Shown: piece after piece, positions 1 through 7,605 of the stretch
Layout: the number at the start of each line of letters is the position of its first letter
Numbering within the stretch: position 1 is the stretch's first letter
Assembly (NCBI GenBank): GCA_035575515.1
Contig: DATLXU010000142.1
Location: forward strand, 1 to 28,354
DNA: 28,354 nt
Direction: 5' to 3'
From: DATLXU01 sp035575515
Lineage (GTDB): Bacteria > Acidobacteriota > Blastocatellia > UBA7656
Position numbers and translations under genes: made by a program
Notes under the pieces: model-generated
Databases searched by the model: none
What the model saw: the letters and a program-made list of their open reading frames with translations, nothing else
What the model was told of the DNA's origin: nothing

Positions 1-649
1 GAAACGCTCATACCAGTGCTTATCAGGTGCTTCGTGATTGTTCGCCTCATTCATTGAGTGAGGCGTGGATTGAAACATCCGCGCGTAGAATTTGTTTCCC
101 GCCTCTTTTTTGTTCGCCTCATTCATTGAGTGAGGCGTGGATTGAAACCATATGCGAGCCGCTGAACGACTGCCCTTCGCTGGTTCGCCTCATTCATTGA
201 GTGAGGCGTGGATTGAAACGCTCATACCAGTGCTTATCAGGTGCTTCGTGATTGTTCGCCTCATTCATTGAGTGAGGCGTGGATTGAAACTCACCGCAAA
301 AAAGGGATTTGGATTACATTACAGGTTCGCCTCATTCATTGAGTGAGGCGTGGATTGAAACAACATAAGCGCGATCCAGGGACTCGCCTTTAGCGAGTTC
401 GCCTCATTCATTGAGTGAGGCGTGGATTGAAACTATGCGGATGATAGCGCGCAGGCCGAAAGGGCCCTGTTCGCCTCATTCATTGAGTGAGGCGTGGATT
501 GAAACGAGCAATAGATCACCCTGCCGGTAATCCGGCGGACGTTCGCCTCATTCATTGAGTGAGGCGTGGATTGAAACGTCCTAATAACCATCACTGGCAT
601 TGGACTTCCTAGGTTCGCCTCATTCATTGAGTGAGGCGTGGATTGAAAC
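1..649 (+). CRISPR. CRISPR array, trailing portion, 37-bp repeats
   Basis: Nine identical 37-bp repeats start at 40, 112, 183, 254, 325, 397, 469, 541 and 613; the last five bases of a tenth (gaaac) open the window. Each repeat begins GTTCGCCTCA and ends GTGGATTGAAAC. A perfect 7-bp stem, CGCCTCA with TGAGGCG, is separated by 9 nt. Nine spacers of 34-35 nt lie between them. The ATTGAAAC end is the usual 8-nt crRNA handle, so transcription is probably left to right, with the leader and any cas genes outside the window to the left. Spacers 6-39 and 220-253 are identical. The final repeat is not degenerate. Repeats of this length and ending occur in several class 1 systems, so no subtype is assigned. 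Confidence 0.98.
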
Positions 650-727
650 GGGTTCAATGGTCAAAATCTCAATTTGATAGGACTCACGCGTGCATCGGCA
701 TGAGTAGGCGTCAGGCGTGCACAGTAC

Positions 728-757
728 TTGCTTTTTCGCGCCCGGTGACGCTATCAT
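728..757 (+). promoter_or_regulatory. possible sigma70-type promoter before rimP
   Basis: TTGCTT at 728-733 and TATCAT at 752-757 are separated by 18 bp. This would place a start near 764, just before the hairpin at 774-796. Pattern match only; transcription could equally enter from the CRISPR side. Confidence 0.25.
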
Positions 758-773
758 GAAAGGCTTGCTAAAG

Positions 774-796
774 AGTGGGCTTGGCCCACTTTTTTT
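774..796 (+). terminator. intrinsic terminator-like hairpin in the rimP leader
   Basis: AGTGGGC (774-780) pairs perfectly with GCCCACT (784-790) around a 3-nt loop and runs into seven T residues (790-796). It ends only 10 nt before the rimP start codon, and no Shine-Dalgarno sequence is visible between. A terminator-like leader hairpin ahead of rimP-nusA has been described in other bacteria (the Rfam rimP leader) and is thought to allow attenuation. Here it could also stop transcripts arriving from the CRISPR array. Confidence 0.8.
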
Positions 797-806
797 CTTG
801 GCGCTT

Positions 807-1268
807 ATGGCTGATTTGGACCGAGAAGCCATTAACCAGATTATCGAGCGCGTCACGGCGCGCGAGGGGCTGGAGTTAGTTCACTGGGAAGCAGTCGGGC
901 CGCGCAATAACTTTATATTGCGCATATTTATTGACAAGCAGGGCGGCATCACCCACGCCGATTGCGAGGTCGTGAGCAATCAGGTCGGCACACTGCTCGA
1001 CGTGGAAGACCTGATCGCGCACAGCTATACTCTGGAAGTCTCCTCGCCGGGCATCGAGCGCAGACTCTACAAGCGCGCTGATTATGAGCGCTTCGCGGGC
1101 AATCGCGTAAAGCTCAAGACTACGGAAGCCATCAACGGCCAGCGGAATTTTCGGGGAAAGCTTTTAGGCATAAGCGGCAACACGGTGAGCCTCGATGCCG
1201 ATAATGTCGGTCCGATTGAAATAGATTTTGAGAAAATCGCCAAGGCGAATATCGAGTACGAGTTTTAG
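807..1268 (+). CDS. rimP: ribosome maturation factor RimP
   Basis: A 153-residue cytoplasmic protein needed for 30S subunit maturation. The N-terminal alpha/beta domain is recognisable from EGLELVHWEAVGPRNN and LRIFIDKQGGITHADCE, followed by the family segment LEVSSPGIERRLY and a C-terminal Sm-like beta barrel. Length matches the family. The ATG at 807 is chosen because the protein then begins MADLDREAINQ, as homologues do; an in-frame extension back to 717 would translate the terminator hairpin. No clear ribosome binding site precedes the start, so initiation may depend on folding of the leader. It is followed by nusA after a 75-nt gap holding an inverted heptamer repeat. Confidence 0.95.
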   Translation: MADLDREAINQIIERVTAREGLELVHWEAVGPRNNFILRIFIDKQGGITHADCEVVSNQVGTLLDVEDLIAHSYTLEVSSPGIERRLYKRADYERFAGNRVKLKTTEAINGQRNFRGKLLGISGNTVSLDADNVGPIEIDFEKIAKANIEYEF

Positions 1269-1327
1269 TCATTTGCCCTTTGTCGTTGGTCGTTTGTTGG
1301 AGCAGACAAAGAACTAAGGACAAATGA
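1269..1327. repeat. inverted array of degenerate 7-bp units (rimP-nusA gap)
   Basis: The left arm reads as heptads ATTTGCC, CTTTGTC, GTTGGTC, GTTTGTT; the right arm reads GACAAAG, AACTAAG, GACAAAT. The right arm is an imperfect reverse complement of the left: TCATTTG at 1269-1275 pairs perfectly with CAAATGA at 1321-1327, and most following bases pair. The element fills nearly the whole gap between the rimP stop and the nusA ribosome binding site. Confidence 0.75.
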
Positions 1328-1343
1328 CGCGGAGCTATGAGCT

Positions 1344-3524
1344 ATGTCTACGACGAGTCCGATTCCACAGACTATAGAGATTCTGAGCCGCGAGAAGAAT
1401 ATTGATCCGCAGGTGATCATCTCGGCTATGGAAGACGCGGTAGTCGCCGCCGCGCGCAAGCAGTTCAAGACGGGCGAAGACTATCACGCGCGCTACAACC
1501 ATGAGACGGGCACGGTCGAGCTTTTCGCGTTGATGACCGTTGTTGACGAAGTCCAGGACCCAAGCACCGAAATCAGCCTTGCCGATGTCGAGGCGATGGG
1601 CGTCGAGGGCGCAGAAGTAGGCGACCAGCTTGAATTCCCACGCCCGACAGAAGAGCTTGGCCGCATCGCCGCTCAAACCGCAAAGCAGATTATCTTTCAA
1701 AAGGTCCGCGAGGCCGAGCGCAACAACGTTTATGAAGAATACATCGGGCGCGTGGGCGAGCTTGTTCATGGATTCGTCAAGCGGTTCGAGGGCGGACGCA
1801 TCATCATCGATTTAGGAAAGATCGAAGCCGTGCTGCCCAAAACTCAGCAGTCGCGCGCCGAATCGTTCACGCAGGGCGAGCGCATACGAGTCGTCATCAA
1901 TTCCGTTTCTAAAGACGCCAAAGGGCCGCAGGTCGAAGTCTCGCGCACGTCGCCTGAACTCTTGAAGCGGCTCTTTGAAATGGAAGTTCCTGAAATCTAC
2001 GACGGCACTGTTCAGATCAAAGCCGCCGTGCGCGAGCCGGGCGACCGCGCGAAGATCGCGGTCATTTCAACCGAGCGCGACGTTGACCCCGTAGGCGCGT
2101 GCGTCGGAATGAAAGGCTCGCGCGTGCAGGCAATCATCCGCGAGCTAAGAGGTGAGCGCATTGACATAATAGAATGGAGCGAAGACCCTGCGGTCTTTGC
2201 TGCGAATGCCTTGTCGCCTGCGAAAGTCTCTAAGGTCGAAATCAACAGCTTTGAAGAGAAGAAGCTCACGGTCACGGTTCCCGAAGATCAGTTGTCGCTG
2301 GCAATCGGGAAGAAAGGCCAGAATGTGCGGCTCGCCGCGAAGCTCGTCGGCTGGCACATTGACATACGAAGCGCAGAAGAAGCCGCTCGCGCCGCCGCTG
2401 CTCAACTCGAAGCCGTTATGGCTGGCGGCGAAGCGACTCTCACAGACATTCGCGAAAGCCTCGCGCTCGATCAGATTACGGCTGAGCGATTGAAGGATCG
2501 CGGCATCGAGACAATCGAGCAACTCAGCGCGATGACGGTTGACGAGCTGGTTGATGCGATTGACGTGAGCTTCGATCAGGCGAACGAGATACTCGAAAGG
2601 GCGCACCGATTGCTCGCTCAAAAGCACGCGCGCGAAGAACGCATGGCGCGCGAAGCTGAAGAAGCGGGCGAAGCGGCTGCCGAAGCCCCTGCTGAAACGG
2701 CTGAAGAAGCTCATGCGGGTCACGCGGTTTCCATCACCGAAGAGGGCATCGTCGTCGGCGAAGGCATCGAAGCCGCCGAAGTTGAAACTGCTGAAGCCAC
2801 AGAACCGGCTCCCGGAGCCGGTTTGGAGGCGGGAGCCGAAGAAGCCCGCGAAGCTCAGAAGGAAGAGACCGAAGCGGCGGGCGAGCCTGTCACTGAGATG
2901 GCAGAGCAGCAGGTCCCAATCGCCGAAGCCTATGAAGGCGTTGCGGGCGAAGAGAGCGAAGAGGCTCAGGCCGCGGCAGACGAGCGCGACGAAGAGCAGG
3001 AGTACGCGCCGCCTCCCGATGCTGAACCCGAACCGTCACGCCCAATCGCGTCAGCCGCGCCTGATTTCAATGCGATGAGTCCGAGCGAAGCGCAGATTCA
3101 AGAAGCGGCTGCCGATGCGGAGCCGGGCGTTGTAGAGAGAGAGGGGCCTGTGCCGCCGTCAGGACTTGAAGCGATTGCGCCCGGCGAGCGCGTGGTTCCG
3201 CAAAGCCATGCGGAATGGATGGCCGAAGCTGGCATAACCGAAAGCCCCGAAGCAACGGTCGAGGAGCTTGTAGAAACATTTGATACTCCGCCTGCTCGGG
3301 AAGAAACCGCAGGCGAAGAAGGGCCGACCGGAGTTGGCCAGACTGTTGACGATACTAATGTGATGGCTGAGGCCGGAGCGCCCGAAACGCCCGGTCCAAA
3401 AGACCCATCTGAAGTTGCCGAAGAAGAGACGGGCCGCAAGACAACAGACGAGCTTACGCCCGCCGTCTTTGAGGGCGAAGATACGAACGAAGCAGAAGGA
3501 GGCAGCGAGAAGCGCGAAGAGTAA
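1344..3524 (+). CDS. nusA: transcription termination/antitermination factor NusA with a long acidic tail
   Basis: NusA binds RNA polymerase and nascent RNA to control pausing, termination and antitermination. Seen here: an N-terminal polymerase-binding domain (about residues 1-125), S1 domain (about 130-200), KH1 with VGMKGSR near 254-260, KH2 with IGKKGQN near 321-327, and one helix-hairpin-helix-like module at about 370-425 (ALDQITAERLKDRGIETIEQ). After that come roughly 295 residues of Glu/Ala/Pro-rich, strongly acidic, low-complexity sequence up to residue 726. Many NusA proteins end near 350-500 residues, so the tail is unusual. GGAG at 1331-1334 precedes the ATG. It lies second in a rimP-nusA-infB block. 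Confidence 0.97.
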   Translation: MSTTSPIPQTIEILSREKNIDPQVIISAMEDAVVAAARKQFKTGEDYHARYNHETGTVELFALMTVVDEVQDPSTEISLADVEAMGVEGAEVGDQLEFPRPTEELGRIAAQTAKQIIFQKVREAERNNVYEEYIGRVGELVHGFVKRFEGGRIIIDLGKIEAVLPKTQQSRAESFTQGERIRVVINSVSKDAKGPQVEVSRTSPELLKRLFEMEVPEIYDGTVQIKAAVREPGDRAKIAVISTERDVDPVGACVGMKGSRVQAIIRELRGERIDIIEWSEDPAVFAANALSPAKVSKVEINSFEEKKLTVTVPEDQLSLAIGKKGQNVRLAAKLVGWHIDIRSAEEAARAAAAQLEAVMAGGEATLTDIRESLALDQITAERLKDRGIETIEQLSAMTVDELVDAIDVSFDQANEILERAHRLLAQKHAREERMAREAEEAGEAAAEAPAETAEEAHAGHAVSITEEGIVVGEGIEAAEVETAEATEPAPGAGLEAGAEEAREAQKEETEAAGEPVTEMAEQQVPIAEAYEGVAGEESEEAQAAADERDEEQEYAPPPDAEPEPSRPIASAAPDFNAMSPSEAQIQEAAADAEPGVVEREGPVPPSGLEAIAPGERVVPQSHAEWMAEAGITESPEATVEELVETFDTPPAREETAGEEGPTGVGQTVDDTNVMAEAGAPETPGPKDPSEVAEEETGRKTTDELTPAVFEGEDTNEAEGGSEKREE

Positions 3525-3527
3525 CAG

Positions 3528-3620
3528 GTTCGGAGTTTTGAGTTCGGAGTGCGGAGTTAGAGAAAGCATCTAGCCTGTCACCTCCTGACTCCGAACTCCG
3601 CACTCCGAACTCCGCACTTT
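3528..3620. repeat. inverted array of degenerate 7-bp units (nusA-infB gap)
   Basis: The left arm begins at 3528 and reads as heptads GTTCGGA, GTTTTGA, GTTCGGA, GTGCGGA. After a 30-nt middle the right arm at 3586-3620 reads TGACTCC, GAACTCC, GCACTCC, GAACTCC, GCACTTT. The two arms are near reverse complements over about 30 bp and could form a very long hairpin between the nusA stop and the infB start. No T tract follows, so it is not a standard terminator. Confidence 0.85.
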
Positions 3621-3628
3621 GTTTCACT

Positions 3629-6301
3629 ATGGCGACAGGGCAGAAGATTAGAATTTACGATTTAGCGAAAGAGCTGAAGCTCGACAACAAGCGAGTCATC
3701 GAAGACGCGCGGCGCGAGGGCATTGACGTAAGCGTGCCTTCCAACACTGTGCCATTTGAGGTAGCCGAGCGGATTCGCGCCAAGTATTTTCCGAAGAAAG
3801 CGCCGGTGCCGGTTGGCCCGCGTCTGGTCAAACACGCGAAGCCTGCCGCCGCGCCAGTCGAAGCTCCGGAACCTGCATCGGTCGAAGAGCAGTCAGTCGC
3901 TGCCGCGCCTGAACCGGTAACTCCGCCCCCAGCGCCAGAGCCAGCCAAGCCTGAGCCGCCCAGGCCAAGCATCCGCGTGCTGAAAGCGAAGCCTGCGCCG
4001 CCGCCCGCGCCAACACCGACAGCTCCTCCGCCTGCTGAAGAAGTTGAGCCTAAAGCGCCCGCAGCAGCAGAACCCGCGCAACCGGAACAGCCCGCGCCGC
4101 AAGCGCCGCCGCCTGCCGAGCGTCCGCACGCCGCGCCAACTCCGCAGCGACAGGGACCAAGCATTCGTGTGCTGAGACCGCGACCCGGCGTTACCGCGCC
4201 CCCGCCGTCTGCGACGAGAACCGTTGGCGAGCCTGCCGCGCCGCGCGCAGCGGCAGGTGGCCGAAGCCTTCGCGCTGTCGGAGTCGAGCCGGGCGTTGCG
4301 CCCGCTGAACCCGTCGCGCCGCCCAAGCCGTCAACGCGCACGACTTACATACCGCAGGACACTGGCCGCCCGCGCAAACGCACTCGTCGCGGCAAGCGCG
4401 GCGCGCCGGAGTTCGGCCCCGAAGAAGGAAAGCACATAGAAGTGCCGCGCCACATGCGCGGGCCGGGCACGGTCACGCAGCCAAAGCCAAAGCCCGTCTT
4501 CACCGAGTTCAAGCCCATCAAGTTGATGGAGGGCACGACGCTCAAAGAGTTTTCTGAAAGGCTCGAACTCAAGCCGAAAGATGTTGTGCAGATGATGATT
4601 CAGCGCGGCGTGATGGCTACGATCAACCAGACGCTCGATCAGGCGATTGCCAAAGAGATCGGCAAAGAGTTCGGCTACGACATAACCTTCGTGCCCTTTG
4701 AAGAATTAATCAGCGAGGCCGAAGAAGAGAAGATTATCGAATCGGGTGAAGAAGAACTGCGCCCGCGCGCGCCCGTCGTCACTGTGATGGGCCACGTAGA
4801 TCACGGAAAGACTTCGCTGCTCGACGCGATTCGTCAGACGCGCGTTGCCGAAGGCGAAGCGGGCGGCATCACTCAGCACATAGGCGCGTACTCGGTTGAT
4901 GTGCCTGACCCTGACAATCCTGAAGAGAAGCGCCGCATAGTTTTCCTCGACACGCCGGGCCACGAGGCGTTCACGATGATGCGCGCTCGCGGCGCGAAAG
5001 TCACAGACATTGTCGTACTGGTCGTCGCGGCTGATGACGGCGTGATGCCTCAGACGATTGAAGCTATTGATCACTCGAAGGCGGCGGGCGTGCCGATCAT
5101 CGTCGCCATAAACAAGGTTGACAAGCCCGAAGCGCAGCCCGACCGCGTGAAGCAGGAACTGGCCGATCACGGGCTGCTGTGGGACGGTTGGGGCGGCGAC
5201 ACCGTAATGGTCGAAGTGTCCGCGAAGAAGCGCATGAATCTCGACGGTCTGCTTGAGATGATTATTCTCACAAGCGACCTGCTCGAATTGAAAGCGAACC
5301 CTGATCGCCTGGCTTCGGGCGTCGTGCTTGAAGCGAAGCTTGATCGCGGGCGCGGTCCCGTCGGAACAGTGCTCGTGCAGCAGGGCACGTTGAAGATCGG
5401 CGAGCCGTTCATTGTGGGCCAGGTCTTCGGTCGCGTGCGCGCAATGTTTGATGATCGTGGTCGGCCCGTTGATAAGGCCGGACCGTCAACGCCAGTCGAA
5501 GTGCTCGGAATGCAGGGCGTTCCGGCGGCGGGCGATCAGTTGCAGGTTGTGCAGGACGCGACGCAGGCGCAGCACATCGCGCAGCAGCGCCAGATGCAGG
5601 CCCGGCAAGCTGCCATCGCTCGCACATCAGCGCGAGGACTCGAACAACTCTTCACTGACAGGGCTCAAGTCAAAGAGTTGCTCGTCATCCTCAAGGGAGA
5701 CGTTCAGGGTTCGGTCGAAGCTGTGCGCGATGCGCTTAATAAGCTTTCGACCGAGCGCGTGAAGATTCGCATAATACGTTCGGGCGTCGGCGCGATAACC
5801 GAATCAGACGTGATGCTTGCAGCCGCGTCGTCGAAAGACATGAATCGCGCGGCTGTGATTATAGGCTTCAACGTGCGGCCCGAATCGCGCGCCCGCGAGA
5901 TAGCCGAAGCTGAAGGCGTCGACATTCGACTTCACACGATCATCTACAAGGTCGAAGAAGAGATTCGCAATGCGATGCTCGGCCTTCTCGAAGCCACGAA
6001 GCGCGAAGTCATCACGGGTCACGCCGAAGTGCGGCAAGTGTTCCGCGTGCCTCGCGTGGGACTGGTCGCTGGCTGTTACGTCACCGACGGCCAGATTCGC
6101 CGCACGACGGCCCGCGTGCTGCGCGACAATGTCGTTATATTCGAAGGCCGCGTTGAATCACTCCGCAGGTTCAAAGACGACGTGGGCGAGGTGAAGCAGG
6201 GGTTCGAGTGCGGCATCTCGATAGAACGATTTCAGGATGTGAAGGTCGGCGACATAATCGAAGCCTATGTCACTGAAGAAGTGGCTCCTACTCATCTGTG
6301 A
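3629..6301 (+). CDS. infB: translation initiation factor IF-2
   Basis: GTPase that brings initiator tRNA to the 30S subunit and promotes subunit joining. The 890-residue product has an IF2_N module at the start (IRIYDLAKELKLDNKRVIED), then a Pro/Ala-rich linker of about 180 residues containing PSIRVLKAKP and PSIRVLRPRP as related blocks, a second N-terminal module near 300-360, and the G domain: G1 GHVDHGKT (388-395), G3 DTPGH (441-445), G4 NKVD (495-498), G5 SAK (531-533). The C-terminal domains for fMet-tRNA binding follow to VGDIIEAYVTEE. The start is 8 nt beyond the heptamer repeat, with no obvious Shine-Dalgarno sequence. The usual downstream partners rbfA and truB are absent: infB is followed 15 bp later by a convergent gene. 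Confidence 0.97.
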   Translation: MATGQKIRIYDLAKELKLDNKRVIEDARREGIDVSVPSNTVPFEVAERIRAKYFPKKAPVPVGPRLVKHAKPAAAPVEAPEPASVEEQSVAAAPEPVTPPPAPEPAKPEPPRPSIRVLKAKPAPPPAPTPTAPPPAEEVEPKAPAAAEPAQPEQPAPQAPPPAERPHAAPTPQRQGPSIRVLRPRPGVTAPPPSATRTVGEPAAPRAAAGGRSLRAVGVEPGVAPAEPVAPPKPSTRTTYIPQDTGRPRKRTRRGKRGAPEFGPEEGKHIEVPRHMRGPGTVTQPKPKPVFTEFKPIKLMEGTTLKEFSERLELKPKDVVQMMIQRGVMATINQTLDQAIAKEIGKEFGYDITFVPFEELISEAEEEKIIESGEEELRPRAPVVTVMGHVDHGKTSLLDAIRQTRVAEGEAGGITQHIGAYSVDVPDPDNPEEKRRIVFLDTPGHEAFTMMRARGAKVTDIVVLVVAADDGVMPQTIEAIDHSKAAGVPIIVAINKVDKPEAQPDRVKQELADHGLLWDGWGGDTVMVEVSAKKRMNLDGLLEMIILTSDLLELKANPDRLASGVVLEAKLDRGRGPVGTVLVQQGTLKIGEPFIVGQVFGRVRAMFDDRGRPVDKAGPSTPVEVLGMQGVPAAGDQLQVVQDATQAQHIAQQRQMQARQAAIARTSARGLEQLFTDRAQVKELLVILKGDVQGSVEAVRDALNKLSTERVKIRIIRSGVGAITESDVMLAAASSKDMNRAAVIIGFNVRPESRAREIAEAEGVDIRLHTIIYKVEEEIRNAMLGLLEATKREVITGHAEVRQVFRVPRVGLVAGCYVTDGQIRRTTARVLRDNVVIFEGRVESLRRFKDDVGEVKQGFECGISIERFQDVKVGDIIEAYVTEEVAPTHL

Positions 6302-6316
6302 GCCACTGGCTTCCGA

Positions 6317-7387
6317 TCATAAACGCTCGCCCGAATCTGCGTCGAAGAAATCTGCCTTATCAATTTCGAGTCGCACCCATGCGGGCATTTCCATCTCGGC
6401 TCGAAAATCAGCCGCCGCGCGAGCGACGATCTTTTGTCCGCCAAAGCGCAAGAACACAAGCGTCTCGTTACCCATAAGTTCCGTTACGTGCACAGTCGCC
6501 GGAACGCGGCCTTCGCCTTCGGTCATCACAACCTGAATGTGCTCTGGCCGAATGCCGAACGTCACGCGCTCGCGTCCATTCATCCTGTCAATCTGAGATT
6601 CAGTCAAAGGAAGCATCACGCCGTCGCTTACGAAAGCGTGCGCTTGTGAATCGAATCGGCCTTCAATGAAATTCATCGCGGGGCTTCCGACAAATTCCGC
6701 AACGAAGCGATTCGCCGGGCGATTGTAGATACTTGCGGGCGTGTCGAATTGCTGTAGTTTGCCGTTGCGCATGACCGCGACACGGTGCGCCAGCGTCATC
6801 GCTTCGGCTTGATCGTGCGTGACGTAGAGCGTCGTCGTGCCTAGCTCGTGCTGCAATCGCTTCAGCTCTCCGCGCATCTGCACGCGCAGCTTTGCATCGA
6901 GATTCGACAGCGGCTCGTCCATCAGGTAAACGAGCGGCTCGCGCACGACGGCGCGGGCGAGCGCGACGCGCTGCCGCTCGCCTCCCGATAGCTCGCGCGG
7001 CCTTCGCGCGAGCAGGCTTGTGATTTCAAGCATTGCGGCGACGCGCTCGACGCGGCGAGCGATTTCGTCTTTAGCCGTTTTTCTCACGCGCAGCGGATAG
7101 GCTATGTTTTCGGCAACGGTCATGTGCGGATAGAGCGCGTAGTTTTGAAATACCATCGCGACGTCACGGTGACGAGTCGGAACGTCGTTGACTCGGTGCT
7201 CGCCGATGAGTATGTCGCCTGACGTTGCGTCTTCGAGTCCGGCGAGCATCCTGAGCGTCGTCGTCTTTCCGCAACCGGAAGGCCCAAGCAGAACAACAAA
7301 CTCACCGTCGTTGATCTCAAGATTCAAATCAGACACCGCCGCCCGCTCGCCGAACAGCTTCGTTACGTTTCTAAACCTGACTTCCAT
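6317..7387 (-). CDS. sugar-type ABC transporter ATP-binding protein (MalK/UgpC family)
   Basis: Cytoplasmic ATPase that powers a carbohydrate importer. It has Walker A GPSGCGKT (35-42), Q-loop VFQNYALYPHMT, signature LSGGERQR, Walker B VYLMDEP and the switch His in YVTHDQAEAMT. A C-terminal TOBE-type regulatory domain includes FGIRPEHI. Its 356 residues are normal for the MalK/UgpC group, which often serves several importers. It is the last gene of a minus-strand operon with permeases at 7606-9404, separated from them by a small membrane-protein gene. Substrate cannot be read from the sequence, because no binding protein is encoded here. Confidence 0.93.
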   Translation of the reverse strand: MEVRFRNVTKLFGERAAVSDLNLEINDGEFVVLLGPSGCGKTTTLRMLAGLEDATSGDILIGEHRVNDVPTRHRDVAMVFQNYALYPHMTVAENIAYPLRVRKTAKDEIARRVERVAAMLEITSLLARRPRELSGGERQRVALARAVVREPLVYLMDEPLSNLDAKLRVQMRGELKRLQHELGTTTLYVTHDQAEAMTLAHRVAVMRNGKLQQFDTPASIYNRPANRFVAEFVGSPAMNFIEGRFDSQAHAFVSDGVMLPLTESQIDRMNGRERVTFGIRPEHIQVVMTEGEGRVPATVHVTELMGNETLVFLRFGGQKIVARAAADFRAEMEMPAWVRLEIDKADFFDADSGERL

Positions 7388-7407
7388 AGCAACTCAAAGT
7401 ATAAAAA

Positions 7408-7593
7408 TCAAAATAGAATTCTGTACGCGCTGTAGGCCATAAGCCCGATGAAAATCCATCCTATGAATCCCGCCATCTCTACGGCTGAATCATATTTATT
7501 AATGTCAGACTTATCGAAACCTATATACACGAGAATCGCATAGCCGACCGGATAAAGAAGGATTTCAAGCGCGATTTCAATTAATGCTTCCAT
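7408..7593 (-). CDS. small two-helix membrane protein within the ABC operon
   Basis: A 61-residue product not recognised as any family. It has two hydrophobic stretches, IALEILLYPVGYAILVYIGF and AGFIGWIFIGLMAYSAY, joined by a polar segment (DKSDINKYDSAVE), which suggests a hairpin in the cytoplasmic membrane. The ATG lies 12 nt after the permease stop with GGTGA just upstream, and the ATPase gene begins 20 nt after its stop, so it sits cleanly in the operon. Its base composition is clearly more AT-rich than either neighbour. It could be an accessory subunit, an unrelated inserted gene, or chance. The evidence is position and hydrophobicity only. Confidence 0.55.
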   Translation of the reverse strand: MEALIEIALEILLYPVGYAILVYIGFDKSDINKYDSAVEMAGFIGWIFIGLMAYSAYRILF

Positions 7594-7605
7594 TGCTCAC
7601 CGTAC

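Noticed and set aside
433..657. Open frame on the minus strand with repeated FQSTPHSMNEAN units
   Set aside because: It is the translation of CRISPR repeats and spacers, not a repeat protein.
717..806. N-terminal extension of RimP by 30 residues
   Set aside because: It would translate the terminator hairpin and T tract, and the family N-terminus begins at 807.
2145..2723. Long minus-strand open frame inside nusA
   Set aside because: High-GC shadow of the nusA frame; no motifs, no ribosome binding site.
3655..4341. 228-residue Gly/Ala-rich minus-strand frame inside infB
   Set aside because: Mirror of the Pro/Ala-rich linker codons; low-complexity artefact.
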